IMG/VR virus record: IMGVR_UViG_3300010885_013421
Location: 1-20,021 of that record
Origin: a virus
Direction: 5' to 3' (one strand)
DNA length: 20,021 bases
Positions 1-8,316 of the stretch are shown in pieces (positions within the stretch are counted from its first letter, which is position 1; each line of letters opens with the position of its first letter). Under the pieces are notes generated by a model that was not told where the DNA came from, ran no database searches, and saw only the letters and a program-made list of their open reading frames with translations. Position numbers and translations under genes: made by a program.

Positions 1-969
1 AGATGTCAGCCTTACAATAAGGCCCGACGCACCAAGGGCAGCTATCGCCGTCAGAACGGCGTTGTATGCCTGTAATACCGACCCAATAGCCGCGCCGATT
101 ATCGACGCGCCCGACCGCCTGAGCACTTCTCCGTCAGCAACAGCGCCCATTGTCAGTGTTGTGCCACCGCTTTCACGTAGGCCCCGTGCCTGTGCCACCT
201 GCACTGATGCCCCTGATATGGCAAGGTCACCCAGGGCCGTTGCACCCCACACGCCACCGCCCCGATAAGGCAGGCCATCACCAAGGCCGCCCAGTGCCGT
301 CAGATCTGCATCGTACGCCTGCACATCAGTACCGATGGCCAGGCCCAGGGCAGTACGCGCCCCGCCTGCTGTCGTCGCCCCCGTACCACCGTAGGCAATG
401 GCCAGGGTTGACCCCTGCCAAGTCCCGGTGCCAATTGTGCCAAGAGTGGTCAGATTGGTAGATCCCGCCCACGTCGAAAGGGCGGTGTTTTCGACGTTTC
501 CGAGGCCCAACGTTGCGCATGCCGCCGCCGCATTCACGTCGTCTAAAAGGGTGGCAGTGAATGCCGTGTAGGCGATTTCTGCGGCTGCCGTGCTGCTTGC
601 CGATCCTGCAAGGCGGTAGGTTGTCGATAGGGTGTGTGCGCTGGCAGTCCAAGCCAAATTGCTCGTAAGCGCCGCATGGTCGAGCGTGCCGCCTCCGCCC
701 CCACCTGCCTTCCAAGTGCCGTCATCTGCAAGAAACCGCGTCCCTAAGCCCGTTCCACCCGTGCCCAAATACCCATACGCCACCAAAGAAGATGCCCCCA
801 AAGGCGCATATCCATTGGCTGCCCCGCGATTACCCTGATCCTCCAAAACCTGGGCCGCCCCACTACGATAGATCCGCGCCTTGCCATCGGTGGGCGATAC
901 CGAGAAGTCGCCCATCATTGACGGCAAGATGTGGCGTATCCACCGCAGCAATGCGCTTACGGGCTTCAT
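1..969 (-). CDS. Tail fibre / appendage protein, C-terminus off the window
   Basis: An open frame of 323 codons starts at ATG 969-967 and reaches the left edge without a stop. The ATG overlaps the upstream TGA (968-966), the same coupling used elsewhere in this operon. The protein has a short basic N-terminus (MKPVSALLRWIRH), then a segment ending at TWKAGGGGGGTLDHAAL, which looks like a glycine hinge. Further on are two tail-fibre-type repeats: AYGGTGATTAGGARTALGL, which matches the GGTGATTA..AR..LG signature common in phage tail fibres, and VQAYDADLTALGGL, echoed later by LQAYNAVLTAIAALG. It is therefore probably a trimeric fibre that projects from the tail tip and contacts the host surface. 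The receptor-binding end lies outside the window. The family-level call is firm; receptor and exact length are unknown. Confidence 0.85.
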   Translation of the reverse strand, partial: MKPVSALLRWIRHILPSMMGDFSVSPTDGKARIYRSGAAQVLEDQGNRGAANGYAPLGASSLVAYGYLGTGGTGLGTRFLADDGTWKAGGGGGGTLDHAALTSNLAWTASAHTLSTTYRLAGSASSTAAAEIAYTAFTATLLDDVNAAAACATLGLGNVENTALSTWAGSTNLTTLGTIGTGTWQGSTLAIAYGGTGATTAGGARTALGLAIGTDVQAYDADLTALGGLGDGLPYRGGGVWGATALGDLAISGASVQVAQARGLRESGGTTLTMGAVADGEVLRRSGASIIGAAIGSVLQAYNAVLTAIAALGASGLIVRLTS

Positions 970-3758
970 CTTTGGGTGTCTCCGTGGATCAGGTACAGGT
1001 CAACCTCCAAGCTCTTTGCAGAACTATTCGTCGTGTATACGCCGATTTGCGGCATTAGTCCACCCGTAGGCAGGTCGGTCACAATCTCCGCGCCTGCATC
1101 AAGCCCATCTACAAGGCCCTGTATCCCCGATTCTGTGACCCGAAAGCCAATATCCACCCATCCCGCCCCTGCATTCTCTCCTAAGTCCTCGGTCGTTTCA
1201 GACGTGCCATCCCTCGCCACTGCGTACCAATGCCCCGTTGTGCCTGTCCTACGCACAATAACGCCGATACCTGATTGCACATTGACCGCCCCGCCATCAG
1301 GGTACGTCTCTGCACTCCACAGCCCGATCCATGCAATAATCTGCGTATTGGCTCCAAGAATCCGCGTCCTAACCCGAAACTCATAGCCGATCGGCGGCTT
1401 GCCATAGAACGGGGGCGCGGCTTCGCTGCCGATCCTGATAATCGTCCCGTAATCTGCAACGGCTACGCCCCCAACATCAGGCGTTGTAACCACCACAACC
1501 CCAGGCGTTGACCAATCCCATGAGCTTGTCAGGGGTGAAGGGGCTGACACAGGGGCCGAAGTGATATTCGTGAGGTCAGCCCCGATGAATTGCGGAGTCC
1601 AGTCCAACTCACCGATCCGGTCATCTTCAAGCCGGGTGAAGTCATCCCGCAGCACATACCGGCTTGCGGCAGACTCAACAGACATCACCTCTTCAAATAT
1701 CACCCGGTCAACCGCCACAAAGTAAGCGTCCGCACTCTTGGCAATGATGGGTTGCGCATAGACCGCCCCATCAGGAGGGCAGCCTTGAAGCCGTCCCGAT
1801 TGCCACTTATCGACCGATGTAACGGCGCTATTGGTCAGGTAATCCGTGGCCAGCGTCGATAACCCCGCCGATAGCCACTTGACGCCGATATAGACGTTGT
1901 AAGCAAGCGAATTGGCCTTGTACCTGCAATGCAGGCTGTAACGCCGCCCCGTCGCCACCGGGATCAGATCCCCATCAAGCGCCGTCGCCACCGAGGTATC
2001 AGCCAACAACAGGGCCCGATCCCCCGTTTCGGGTAGGGTATAGGTGCCGCCATCGTCAAGGCGGGCATCTGTGTCCCAAACGCCCACAATCATAGACCAC
2101 CCATCAGGGGCCCACAAATTGCCCCTGGATAGGCAATCTGCGCTGAATGTGCCCCCTCGGAAGCCCCCGCCCGTGCGAGCCAATGACGCCAATAGCTGCG
2201 GCCCCGCCCGACGCGCAACGCGGTTCGTAACCCTCTGGTAAGAACCTCGGTTCCCATAGATGTCCATAGGATATACACAAATATCCACAGGCTCACCGAT
2301 AGGCGTCTTTGAGAGGTCGGGCAAAACTGTTAGCAGACTGCCCCGCGTTGACCCTATCACCGTTTCGGTCAGGCTTGCGATATTTGGCGTAAACCCGCTT
2401 TGTCCTACATGAACTTCAAACCTGTCAATAAACGGGCTTGCAGGCATTTCCGTTAGGATGCTCATGATGTTATCACTTGCACCAACAGAATCAGCAAGCG
2501 GCCCATACATTTTGAGCTTAGGTGCAACGCCGTTATTGCCACTCATCTGCAACCAAGACGTTGTACCGCGCGTTGGCACACTGCCCCGAAGCTGCAACGA
2601 TGTTTTGACGCCTTGCACGCCCACACTATGCCGATAGCCCACAACAGTTAGTGTAATATCCGTGTCGCTATGGTAGCCGTCAGCGGTAAACGTGTATCTA
2701 TCGTCAAGCTCAACAAACGGCCAAAACATCATATCTACGGCCAATATCGCCGTGGGCTCTGCCAAGTCCGACAAACAGTTATCCGCCATCGTCTGCGCTT
2801 CGGTCAATGTATTGATAGCCGACGTTGCAGCCTCACTTATTGCCATGACACGCCGCCCATAGCTTGTAACACTGGCGCTATTGGTTGCCGTGGTGGTGGT
2901 ACGCACCGGTTGACCGCTGCTATCTAAGCTGGTGGGGTCCGACCATGTAACCGGTATTACATTTCTAATATCGTCAATAGCCTTGGAAAGCTGCGTAAAA
3001 TCATAGTATTGGTCAGCCGTAAACGTCCTATCAACTGTGCTTTTTGTGCGGTCAGGCGCATAGAAGGTCAACCTGAATGCAGACGTGCCAGAATCCCACC
3101 GATACCGAAGTTGCCAGCCAATCTGATCCGTTACCTTGGTCAGCTCATCAAGTAGGCTCTGCTTCTCTGAATTGTATTCAAGCAGCATCCAACCCGGAGA
3201 AGTTGGCGTGTAAAGTGTCACAACACTTGTACCAAGCGTATCGTCAAGGATGTCCTGTATCACAGTTTCCGCAGCCGTCCCGCCACTGCTTCCCCACGTC
3301 GCTTCAGTCTCAATTTGCCTATCTTGAAGCACGGCTATTTGGTCGCGACACCCAATATGTATCGGGTCCGCCGCCCAATCAATAGAGTCGATCTGCCCCC
3401 TGAAAACCTCAACCCAATCAGCACTTGCCGGTTGAACCCCAGCGGGCATGATGGCGGCATCAATGACGATTGCACGCCGCAGGTCAAGAAGCACCCCACC
3501 GCCGATGAGGTTTGCACGGGCCCCTGTACGCCCCGGTGCAAGGCTGTCATTGTACCGATCCCGCCGGATCTCAATGTCAGCGGTCACACCTTTAGCATCA
3601 ACATCTTCGCCCCACGACGCTGATACCAGCCAATCAAACCCCAATAGCGCCGATAAATCTTGCATAGTCCCGCTGTAATCTGCCACCCGCACACGAAACC
3701 AGCGCCCCGCTTGGGGGCTTCTAAGGGCGGCTTCTTGCGATGCGGTAGGGGTTCTCAT
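966..3758 (-). CDS. Tail hub / tail-tip protein with C-terminal carbohydrate-binding-like domains
   Basis: 930 residues from ATG 3758-3756. The ATG shares one base with the upstream TGA and has GAGGT a few bases before it, so it is preferred over an in-frame TTG one codon earlier. Residues about 1-400 look like a siphophage tail hub or baseplate protein: WVEVFRGQIDSIDW near 115-128 and the conserved-looking DELTKVTDQIGWQLRYRWD near 204-222, followed by beta-rich sequence. Residues about 420-540 may be a fibronectin III-like spacer. About 545-700 and 750-930 are beta-rich, aromatic segments resembling galactose-binding or concanavalin-type jelly rolls, for example GYEFRVRTRI and GHWYAVARDGTSE. 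The protein follows the distal tail gene and precedes the fibre, which fits the tail tip. The domain assignments are by eye. No lysozyme or peptidase motif was recognised. Confidence 0.7.
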   Translation of the reverse strand: MRTPTASQEAALRSPQAGRWFRVRVADYSGTMQDLSALLGFDWLVSASWGEDVDAKGVTADIEIRRDRYNDSLAPGRTGARANLIGGGVLLDLRRAIVIDAAIMPAGVQPASADWVEVFRGQIDSIDWAADPIHIGCRDQIAVLQDRQIETEATWGSSGGTAAETVIQDILDDTLGTSVVTLYTPTSPGWMLLEYNSEKQSLLDELTKVTDQIGWQLRYRWDSGTSAFRLTFYAPDRTKSTVDRTFTADQYYDFTQLSKAIDDIRNVIPVTWSDPTSLDSSGQPVRTTTTATNSASVTSYGRRVMAISEAATSAINTLTEAQTMADNCLSDLAEPTAILAVDMMFWPFVELDDRYTFTADGYHSDTDITLTVVGYRHSVGVQGVKTSLQLRGSVPTRGTTSWLQMSGNNGVAPKLKMYGPLADSVGASDNIMSILTEMPASPFIDRFEVHVGQSGFTPNIASLTETVIGSTRGSLLTVLPDLSKTPIGEPVDICVYPMDIYGNRGSYQRVTNRVARRAGPQLLASLARTGGGFRGGTFSADCLSRGNLWAPDGWSMIVGVWDTDARLDDGGTYTLPETGDRALLLADTSVATALDGDLIPVATGRRYSLHCRYKANSLAYNVYIGVKWLSAGLSTLATDYLTNSAVTSVDKWQSGRLQGCPPDGAVYAQPIIAKSADAYFVAVDRVIFEEVMSVESAASRYVLRDDFTRLEDDRIGELDWTPQFIGADLTNITSAPVSAPSPLTSSWDWSTPGVVVVTTPDVGGVAVADYGTIIRIGSEAAPPFYGKPPIGYEFRVRTRILGANTQIIAWIGLWSAETYPDGGAVNVQSGIGVIVRRTGTTGHWYAVARDGTSETTEDLGENAGAGWVDIGFRVTESGIQGLVDGLDAGAEIVTDLPTGGLMPQIGVYTTNSSAKSLEVDLYLIHGDTQR
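1824..1833 (+). repeat. Dispersed motif GGCGCTATTG
   Basis: Exact copy inside the hub gene; the coding strand reads AAT AGC GCC (Asn-Ser-Ala). Confidence 0.9.
2874..2883 (+). repeat. Dispersed motif GGCGCTATTG
   Basis: Exact copy in the hub gene, again Asn-Ser-Ala (TNSAS). Confidence 0.9.
3642..3651 (-). repeat. Dispersed motif GGCGCTATTG, reverse copy
   Basis: Exact copy near the hub gene start, read as GCG CTA TTG (Ala-Leu-Leu). Confidence 0.9.
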
Positions 3759-4567
3759 CAAACCTCACTTATCGTAAACGACAACTCGCGGCCAGCGCCA
3801 TCCCAAGCACCTGCGGAGTCGTCGTAAAACTGAATATATTTCCCTGAAACTTCGCTGCCTTCAACCTGCAAAGATGTCTCCTCTATAAAATCGCCTGCAA
3901 CTTCTAACCGTGGCAGATCCGAGAAGGCAGCCGTCGCCGCCCCAATCACGGCAGCCCATGAAGCAGGAATAATGAAGGGAATACTTACCAAATCATCAAA
4001 GTCCTGCGGCGCTATTGATGCTGCGTCACCCAAGATTGCTGCCGTGGCCAACATCTCTAAAAAGTCGATTGAACCGCCATAAGCAGCGCCGTCACGGTAC
4101 TTCGTGCCGTCGCTGCACTTGATATAGTGGTGCCAAGCACCCGATTCGTACCGCCACACCATCAGGGCCCAAGGCGACGACAAAGGCACCTGCACGCCAT
4201 AGGTGAGGCTTCCCCCCGCCGTCAGCCTGATATACGCGCTTCCGAATTTGGGCGATGGCGTGGCCGTTCTGCGGGTCAGCGTGCCCACCAGGGTAGTGTA
4301 CCCCAACCCCTTGCTACTGTAGGCGTAATAGGTGGCGTCATCAAAGCCCCAATGGTGCCCATATCCGCGTAACAGCCCAATCCAGGCGGTTGCCGTCGCG
4401 CTGCCTATCGGCGGCGTCCTCATGGTCCACGCGCGCTTATATGCCCGTATAGACGACAATAGCGTCCCGCTGAATGCGCGCCCACGCTCGCCCACCTCGT
4501 CAGCGTTCTCATCGGCGTTATCGTTGAGGATACCCAACTGCAAGCCGTTTACTGTAATGAATGGCAT
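3758..4567 (-). CDS. Distal tail / minor tail protein (tail-tip adaptor)
   Basis: 269 residues, starting at ATG 4567 inside the TAATG junction with the tape measure gene and ending one base into the next gene's ATG. The opening MPFITVNGLQLGIL is a typical beta-strand start of minor tail proteins of this position. SGTLLSSIRAYKRAWTMRTPP and SATATAWIGLLRGYGHHWGFDD suggest a distal-tail fold that caps the tail tube. A middle part (about 130-160) is aromatic and may be surface exposed. Position between tape measure and hub supports a role as the ring linking tube to tip. I recognise the architecture rather than a named family, so the product name is an inference from order plus weak sequence character. 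Confidence 0.6.
   Translation of the reverse strand: MPFITVNGLQLGILNDNADENADEVGERGRAFSGTLLSSIRAYKRAWTMRTPPIGSATATAWIGLLRGYGHHWGFDDATYYAYSSKGLGYTTLVGTLTRRTATPSPKFGSAYIRLTAGGSLTYGVQVPLSSPWALMVWRYESGAWHHYIKCSDGTKYRDGAAYGGSIDFLEMLATAAILGDAASIAPQDFDDLVSIPFIIPASWAAVIGAATAAFSDLPRLEVAGDFIEETSLQVEGSEVSGKYIQFYDDSAGAWDGAGRELSFTISEV
4008..4017 (+). repeat. Dispersed motif GGCGCTATTG
   Basis: Exact copy in the distal tail gene in the third phase, read within Ser-Ile-Ala-Pro. Confidence 0.9.
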
Positions 4568-7500
4568 TATGACCCCAGGATAAAACGTGGTGCGGTTGGG
4601 ATAGAGATACCCGTCTTGCGATAGCGGCGCTTGTTGGCCTCTTTCTCCAATCGGTCAAAGAGATCCGCAGGGTCGGCGGCAGTGATAGCGGCGATATTGA
4701 TAGTGATGCCACCATCACCGCGACGTTGAGAAGAAGCCGATGATGCTGCCTTACTCTGTGATACACCCTCTGCGGCAATGGCCTCAAAGCGCGCCTGAGC
4801 TATCTTGAATCCGCTCGGCACATTAGAGAGTGCCGCCGTTGCTTCTGTAGCTGCATCCGCCATCATGGCGGTTTGTGCGCTTGCCTGCGCCGTTGCGTAT
4901 GCGCTTTCGTAGGTGGTACCCGCCAAAGTCTGCATAGCTTCGGCGGTTCCTGCCGTATCCACCTTCATATCTTCCAAAGCAGCAATAGCGCCGTCAACCT
5001 TATTTGTAACTTTGCTGATAACTTCAAGAACGGTAATTATGATGTTGAGAATACCGTTCCATACGCTGCCGATTGCATAGGCAATGCCCAACACAACAAA
5101 TGCGACACCTTTCATAACAGTAAACAACACTTGGAACGCAAACTCAACAATAGGCCCGATTGCGTTGAGCACGTTGCCGAATATCTGAAATATGGTGCCA
5201 AACACCTGCATCATGGTGACTACCATCATCATCGCTGGCCCCAATTGAGATAGCACATTGCCCATGAATTCAAAGATAGGTGTAAGGGCCGAAAATACCG
5301 CAGCAATGGCCTGCATTGCAGGTATCAACCCTGCACCCAACCCATTAAAAATCGGGTCAAATGCTACCATTATATCGCCAAGAACCTTGTTTATACCGTC
5401 GGATAACCTCTGAAACCCAGGCGACAGTGTAAGGAGCTGCACGGTTGCAGCTGCAAGCGCCCCTTTGATGCCACCTGTAGCAAATCCTTCCATTGCAGAT
5501 TTTATGATGCTACCCGTATTTCCACTTGCAGAAAGCACAGTATCAAGCAGCCCCTTTCTAAACTCCATTACGGCCTTTGCGGCATCCGCATAGATTTTGT
5601 TCATCTCGTCAATAGTACCGGCAGAATCAAGCACCGCCTGATCCATGGTGGCGATGCTATCCCGCAGCATTGACGCCTGAATAGCGGGCCCTGTGCCTGC
5701 AAGCATCATCTCCGCTGCAATAGCAGCCTGATGGGCCTCCTCATAGTCTTTGGCCGCCTGTGCAGCATCCTTGGCCGCCTTAGAGGCCCCACTGCCTGCA
5801 CCCCCGCCGCCGGGGGGCGGCTCCCCGTTGAGCATATTCTGAAGCGTCTTGCCATAGTTGACAAGCGACGATTTTGCCTCATCCACCCAACCCGAAAGGT
5901 CAGGCAGTTTAAAGCTAAGTCCTGACACATTTGCAAAGTTTGACCGTGTGGCATTGAGAGACGTCTGAGCATCTGTCAGTTTCATTCCAACGCCTGCCAT
6001 TTTTGCCTGCATCCCAGGAACCTGCATCAATGCTGCAACAATCGCCTGCACCGCAGCAATTGCATCACTCGCCATATCAATAAAACCTTGACGCAAACTC
6101 TCTAACTTATCAGATACAAATGTTGATGCAGCTTCCATACCAAGTCCAAGGGCATCCATCAGGCCATCTGTGCCATGTGCCATAATGCCCATACTGGCCA
6201 GCCATTCAGTAGCAACAGACGATACCACAACCCCGATGGCATCAACAATGGTTGGAATAGTGCTAACAACCGCATAAAGTGCGCCTGCAATCTCCTGCAT
6301 CCCGCCGAAGTCGTTGACCCATAGTTCATACAGGGCGACGACGGCAGCAATCACGGTACCGGTGATGATGGCTGCAATAGACAGCATTGAAGCAGCAAAG
6401 GTGCCCACTACAATCCCAAGCCAAGCAAAGGTAGCAGCCAAGGCCGCCATCACGATCAACAGGGGCCCGCCCGCTGCATCAAGGGCAAGGGCCCCCACGG
6501 CAGCCGAGAACAGCGATCCTGCGGTCGCCAATGCCGATCCAGCCGCCGCTACCAACGCACCCGATAGAGCGGCCATCGTCGTGCCCAAGGTGCCTGCTGA
6601 TACCATTGCAGCCAACATTGAGAGGTTCATTACAGCGGTATCAATCGCCGCTGCTGCTGCAAATAGGTCAAAGCTGGCCATAGTCGCAAGCAGCGGGATA
6701 AACGCAACTGCAAGGCCGATAACCGTTGCAACCACAACGCCAACGCCTGAAACAATAGCGCCAAGGGCACCCAGGATAGATGGCGCAAACAGCATGGCTG
6801 CCCCTGTGGCCACCCCAAGCGCAACACTAAGCGCCATAAACCCACTTACACCGTAGCTAATAACCATCTGCATAGGTGCGGATAGCTGCCCAAAAGCCAC
6901 GGCCAAATAACCAACGGCATCGGCTGCTTTAGCAAGCCCGTCAAAGATGGGCTTGAGCCCCGATAGCAAGCCGGGAAGGATGGCAGAAATGGCGGGTATA
7001 GCCTTGGAAAGTGCGTCTATGAGCGGGTTTGCCATATCTGACAGCGGTATCTTGATGCTGTCCGTCAGTGTGCTCCAAACGCCTGCAAGCGTCTTACTTT
7101 GATGCTCCATCATGCCGCCATATTTCTCTTGAATGCCTAACATAATGGCATTGAGCCCAACCGCAGACGTAACAGCGCCCTTGCTAATCTGCTTATATGC
7201 TTCAGGTACGGATACGCCCATGTAATCTGCAAGCATACCGACTGCATTGATGCCCGCGTTCTTGAATTGGTTTAGCGCCCCAAGTGACACTTTCCCGGCG
7301 CTATTGATTTTGCCGAACGCTTGAATCATGCGTGGTAACTTCTGCGCCATACCATTGGGCATAGATGACGCGGCATCGCCCAAAGCCGTAAGCACCGGCA
7401 ACACATTCTCTGCGGCAAAGCCTGTAGCGATCAGTTGTTGAGCGCCTTCGGTCAGGTTTTGCGTATCAAACGGCGTTACAGCCGCCATATCTCTGATATT

Positions 7501-7746
7501 CGTCATCATGGTTTGGGCGGCTTCTGCGCTCCCAAGCATGACCTCCATACTCATTGCCGCCTGCTGAAACGACGACGCAGATTCAACGCCTGCAACAACG
7601 GCGGCTGACAGGGCAACGGCAGATGCCGCCCCTGCGGCTTGGGCGGCGCTGGTCAGAACGTCCAAGCCTTCCAAAGCTGTGTCGATACCCGCAGTCCAAT
7701 CCGAGGCGTCAAGTAGAAGCTTTGCAATTAGCGCGCCGAGATCCAT
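4567..7746 (-). CDS. Tail tape measure protein
   Basis: 1059 residues, the longest protein here. The start ATG 7746-7744 has a strong AGGAGG ribosome binding site 5 bases upstream (7757-7752) and overlaps the stop of the frameshifted chaperone (TAATG). Residues about 60-240 match the TP901-type tape measure core: SASSFQQAAMSMEVMLGSAE, then TPFDTQNLTEGAQQLIATGF, KINSAGKVSLGALNQFKNAG, and GVWSTLTDSIKIPLSDM. Several hydrophobic, alanine-rich stretches lie between about 260 and 500, and again near 790-930; such segments are thought to help open the host membrane. The C-terminal part is polar and helical. At the commonly used 0.15 nm per residue the length would correspond to a tail near 160 nm, so a siphophage-like long tail is likely. 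Confidence 0.95.
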   Translation of the reverse strand: MDLGALIAKLLLDASDWTAGIDTALEGLDVLTSAAQAAGAASAVALSAAVVAGVESASSFQQAAMSMEVMLGSAEAAQTMMTNIRDMAAVTPFDTQNLTEGAQQLIATGFAAENVLPVLTALGDAASSMPNGMAQKLPRMIQAFGKINSAGKVSLGALNQFKNAGINAVGMLADYMGVSVPEAYKQISKGAVTSAVGLNAIMLGIQEKYGGMMEHQSKTLAGVWSTLTDSIKIPLSDMANPLIDALSKAIPAISAILPGLLSGLKPIFDGLAKAADAVGYLAVAFGQLSAPMQMVISYGVSGFMALSVALGVATGAAMLFAPSILGALGAIVSGVGVVVATVIGLAVAFIPLLATMASFDLFAAAAAIDTAVMNLSMLAAMVSAGTLGTTMAALSGALVAAAGSALATAGSLFSAAVGALALDAAGGPLLIVMAALAATFAWLGIVVGTFAASMLSIAAIITGTVIAAVVALYELWVNDFGGMQEIAGALYAVVSTIPTIVDAIGVVVSSVATEWLASMGIMAHGTDGLMDALGLGMEAASTFVSDKLESLRQGFIDMASDAIAAVQAIVAALMQVPGMQAKMAGVGMKLTDAQTSLNATRSNFANVSGLSFKLPDLSGWVDEAKSSLVNYGKTLQNMLNGEPPPGGGGAGSGASKAAKDAAQAAKDYEEAHQAAIAAEMMLAGTGPAIQASMLRDSIATMDQAVLDSAGTIDEMNKIYADAAKAVMEFRKGLLDTVLSASGNTGSIIKSAMEGFATGGIKGALAAATVQLLTLSPGFQRLSDGINKVLGDIMVAFDPIFNGLGAGLIPAMQAIAAVFSALTPIFEFMGNVLSQLGPAMMMVVTMMQVFGTIFQIFGNVLNAIGPIVEFAFQVLFTVMKGVAFVVLGIAYAIGSVWNGILNIIITVLEVISKVTNKVDGAIAALEDMKVDTAGTAEAMQTLAGTTYESAYATAQASAQTAMMADAATEATAALSNVPSGFKIAQARFEAIAAEGVSQSKAASSASSQRRGDGGITINIAAITAADPADLFDRLEKEANKRRYRKTGISIPTAPRFILGS
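4983..4992 (-). repeat. Dispersed motif GGCGCTATTG, reverse copy
   Basis: Exact copy in the tape measure gene, read as GGC GCT ATT (Gly-Ala-Ile). Confidence 0.9.
6753..6762 (-). repeat. Dispersed motif GGCGCTATTG, reverse copy
   Basis: Exact copy in the tape measure gene, read as Gly-Ala-Ile within LGAIVSG. Confidence 0.9.
7297..7306 (+). repeat. Dispersed motif GGCGCTATTG
   Basis: Exact copy in the tape measure core, read as Asn-Ser-Ala within KINSAGK. Confidence 0.9.
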
Positions 7747-7934
7747 TACCGCCTCCTGCCTTTTTTAGCGTCAGATTCGGCCCGTTTGCGGGCTTTCTCC
7801 TGCTCTTCTGCCTCCCAATCGTAGAAGGCGCGCCATGTGTCCAATTCGCTTGCGGGTAGGGCAAGCACCTCATGCAGATGCTTGCCTGTGTCGCGTGCAA
7901 CTATGCAGGCAAGTTTGACGCTTCCGTCAATGCT
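7746..7934 (-). CDS. Tail assembly chaperone, frameshift-only extension (gpT-like)
   Basis: This 62-codon frame has no start of its own in a suitable place and is reached by a -1 shift at CCCAAAA (7940-7934). It then reads from AGC 7934 to TAA 7748-7746. The shifted product, about 183 residues in total, ends with LPASELDTWRAFYDWEAEEQ followed by a basic tail ending KKGRRR. The TWRAFY.WEAEEQ pattern and charged end are typical of the second half of lambda G/GT-type tail chaperones, which bind the tape measure while the tail tube polymerises. The frame stays open exactly up to the tape measure ATG. The frameshift itself is inferred, not measured, but the sequence logic is strong. Confidence 0.85.
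   Translation of the reverse strand, partial: SIDGSVKLACIVARDTGKHLHEVLALPASELDTWRAFYDWEAEEQEKARKRAESDAKKGRRR
7752..7757 (-). promoter_or_regulatory. Strong ribosome binding site of the tape measure gene
   Basis: AGGAGG on the minus strand, 5 bases before ATG 7746. It lies inside the last codons of the frameshifted chaperone extension, so tape measure translation can start independently of frameshift efficiency. Confidence 0.8.
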
Positions 7935-8296
7935 TTTGGGTCATCCTTGCCCCCACCGAACATAGCAGCGGCCGCCTCACATAGCCGCCCAAGGTCACTG
8001 CCCGAAGGTGCGGATCGCAATACCGCGTCATCCGAAGGCTCAAATAGGCGCACGAAGCTACCATTATCATCCTGACGCTCAACCAAAGCCAATGCGCATT
8101 GAACCTGCAACTTTGCCGCGTCAACCTTGACCGCGCCGCCCTTGTCCGAGGGCATGGTAAAGGCTGCGCTTTGAATGCGCCCTTTTTCCTCAACCGTTGG
8201 CTCGCGGATGAAGAGGGCCTCACCGCCAAAATCGAAGGGTTTACGGTTGAAGCTTGCGGTTGCAAGCACCTTTGCGCGGAGGTTTTTGATGTCCAT
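7901..8296 (-). CDS. Tail assembly chaperone (gpG-like, unshifted product)
   Basis: 131 residues from ATG 8296, preceded by AAGGA about 9 bases upstream. The sequence carries the features of a phage tail chaperone placed between tail tube and tape measure: a compact alpha/beta start (residues 1-35 with FDFGGEALFIREPTVEEKG), a helical middle (LQVQCALALVERQDDNGSFV), and a C-terminal helix rich in alanine. It ends with GGGKDDPKALTEASNLPA, and the slippery heptamer codes for the DPK in this tail. The protein is expected to coat the tape measure during tail assembly and to be absent from the finished virion. Its partner is the longer product made by frameshift. Confidence 0.85.
   Translation of the reverse strand: MDIKNLRAKVLATASFNRKPFDFGGEALFIREPTVEEKGRIQSAAFTMPSDKGGAVKVDAAKLQVQCALALVERQDDNGSFVRLFEPSDDAVLRSAPSGSDLGRLCEAAAAMFGGGKDDPKALTEASNLPA
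7934..7940 (-). promoter_or_regulatory. Programmed -1 frameshift slippery site CCCAAAA
   Basis: On the minus strand the zero frame reads GAC CCA AAA GCA. This gives the canonical X XXY YYZ heptamer C CCA AAA in exact register, 10 sense codons before the zero-frame TAG (7903-7901). Slipping back one base opens the frame that ends at 7746. Confidence 0.85.
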
Positions 8297-8316
8297 TGGG
8301 ATGGTCCTTGGGGCTT

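Noticed and set aside
326-715. Minus-strand open frame of 129 codons
   Set aside because: Rich in Arg, His, Cys and Gly with no family character; it is another frame of the tail fibre gene, which is open from 969 to the edge.
2189-2195. Shorter CAATAGC-type matches (for example near 83, 2189, 2962, 5718, 12958, 15503)
   Set aside because: They match only 7-8 of 10 bases of the dispersed motif; they may be decayed copies but were not counted.
6314-6856. Plus-strand open frame of 180 codons opposite the tape measure gene
   Set aside because: Low-complexity Ala/Thr/Pro composition mirrors the Ala/Val-rich tape measure; no start signal.
7761-7766. Run of six A on the minus strand (AAAAAAG), a dnaX-like slippery site
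   Set aside because: It lies at the very end of the already shifted frame in the register GCT AAA AAA GGC, so it is not X XXY YYZ, and a further shift would lead nowhere useful. CCCAAAA upstream explains the open frame.
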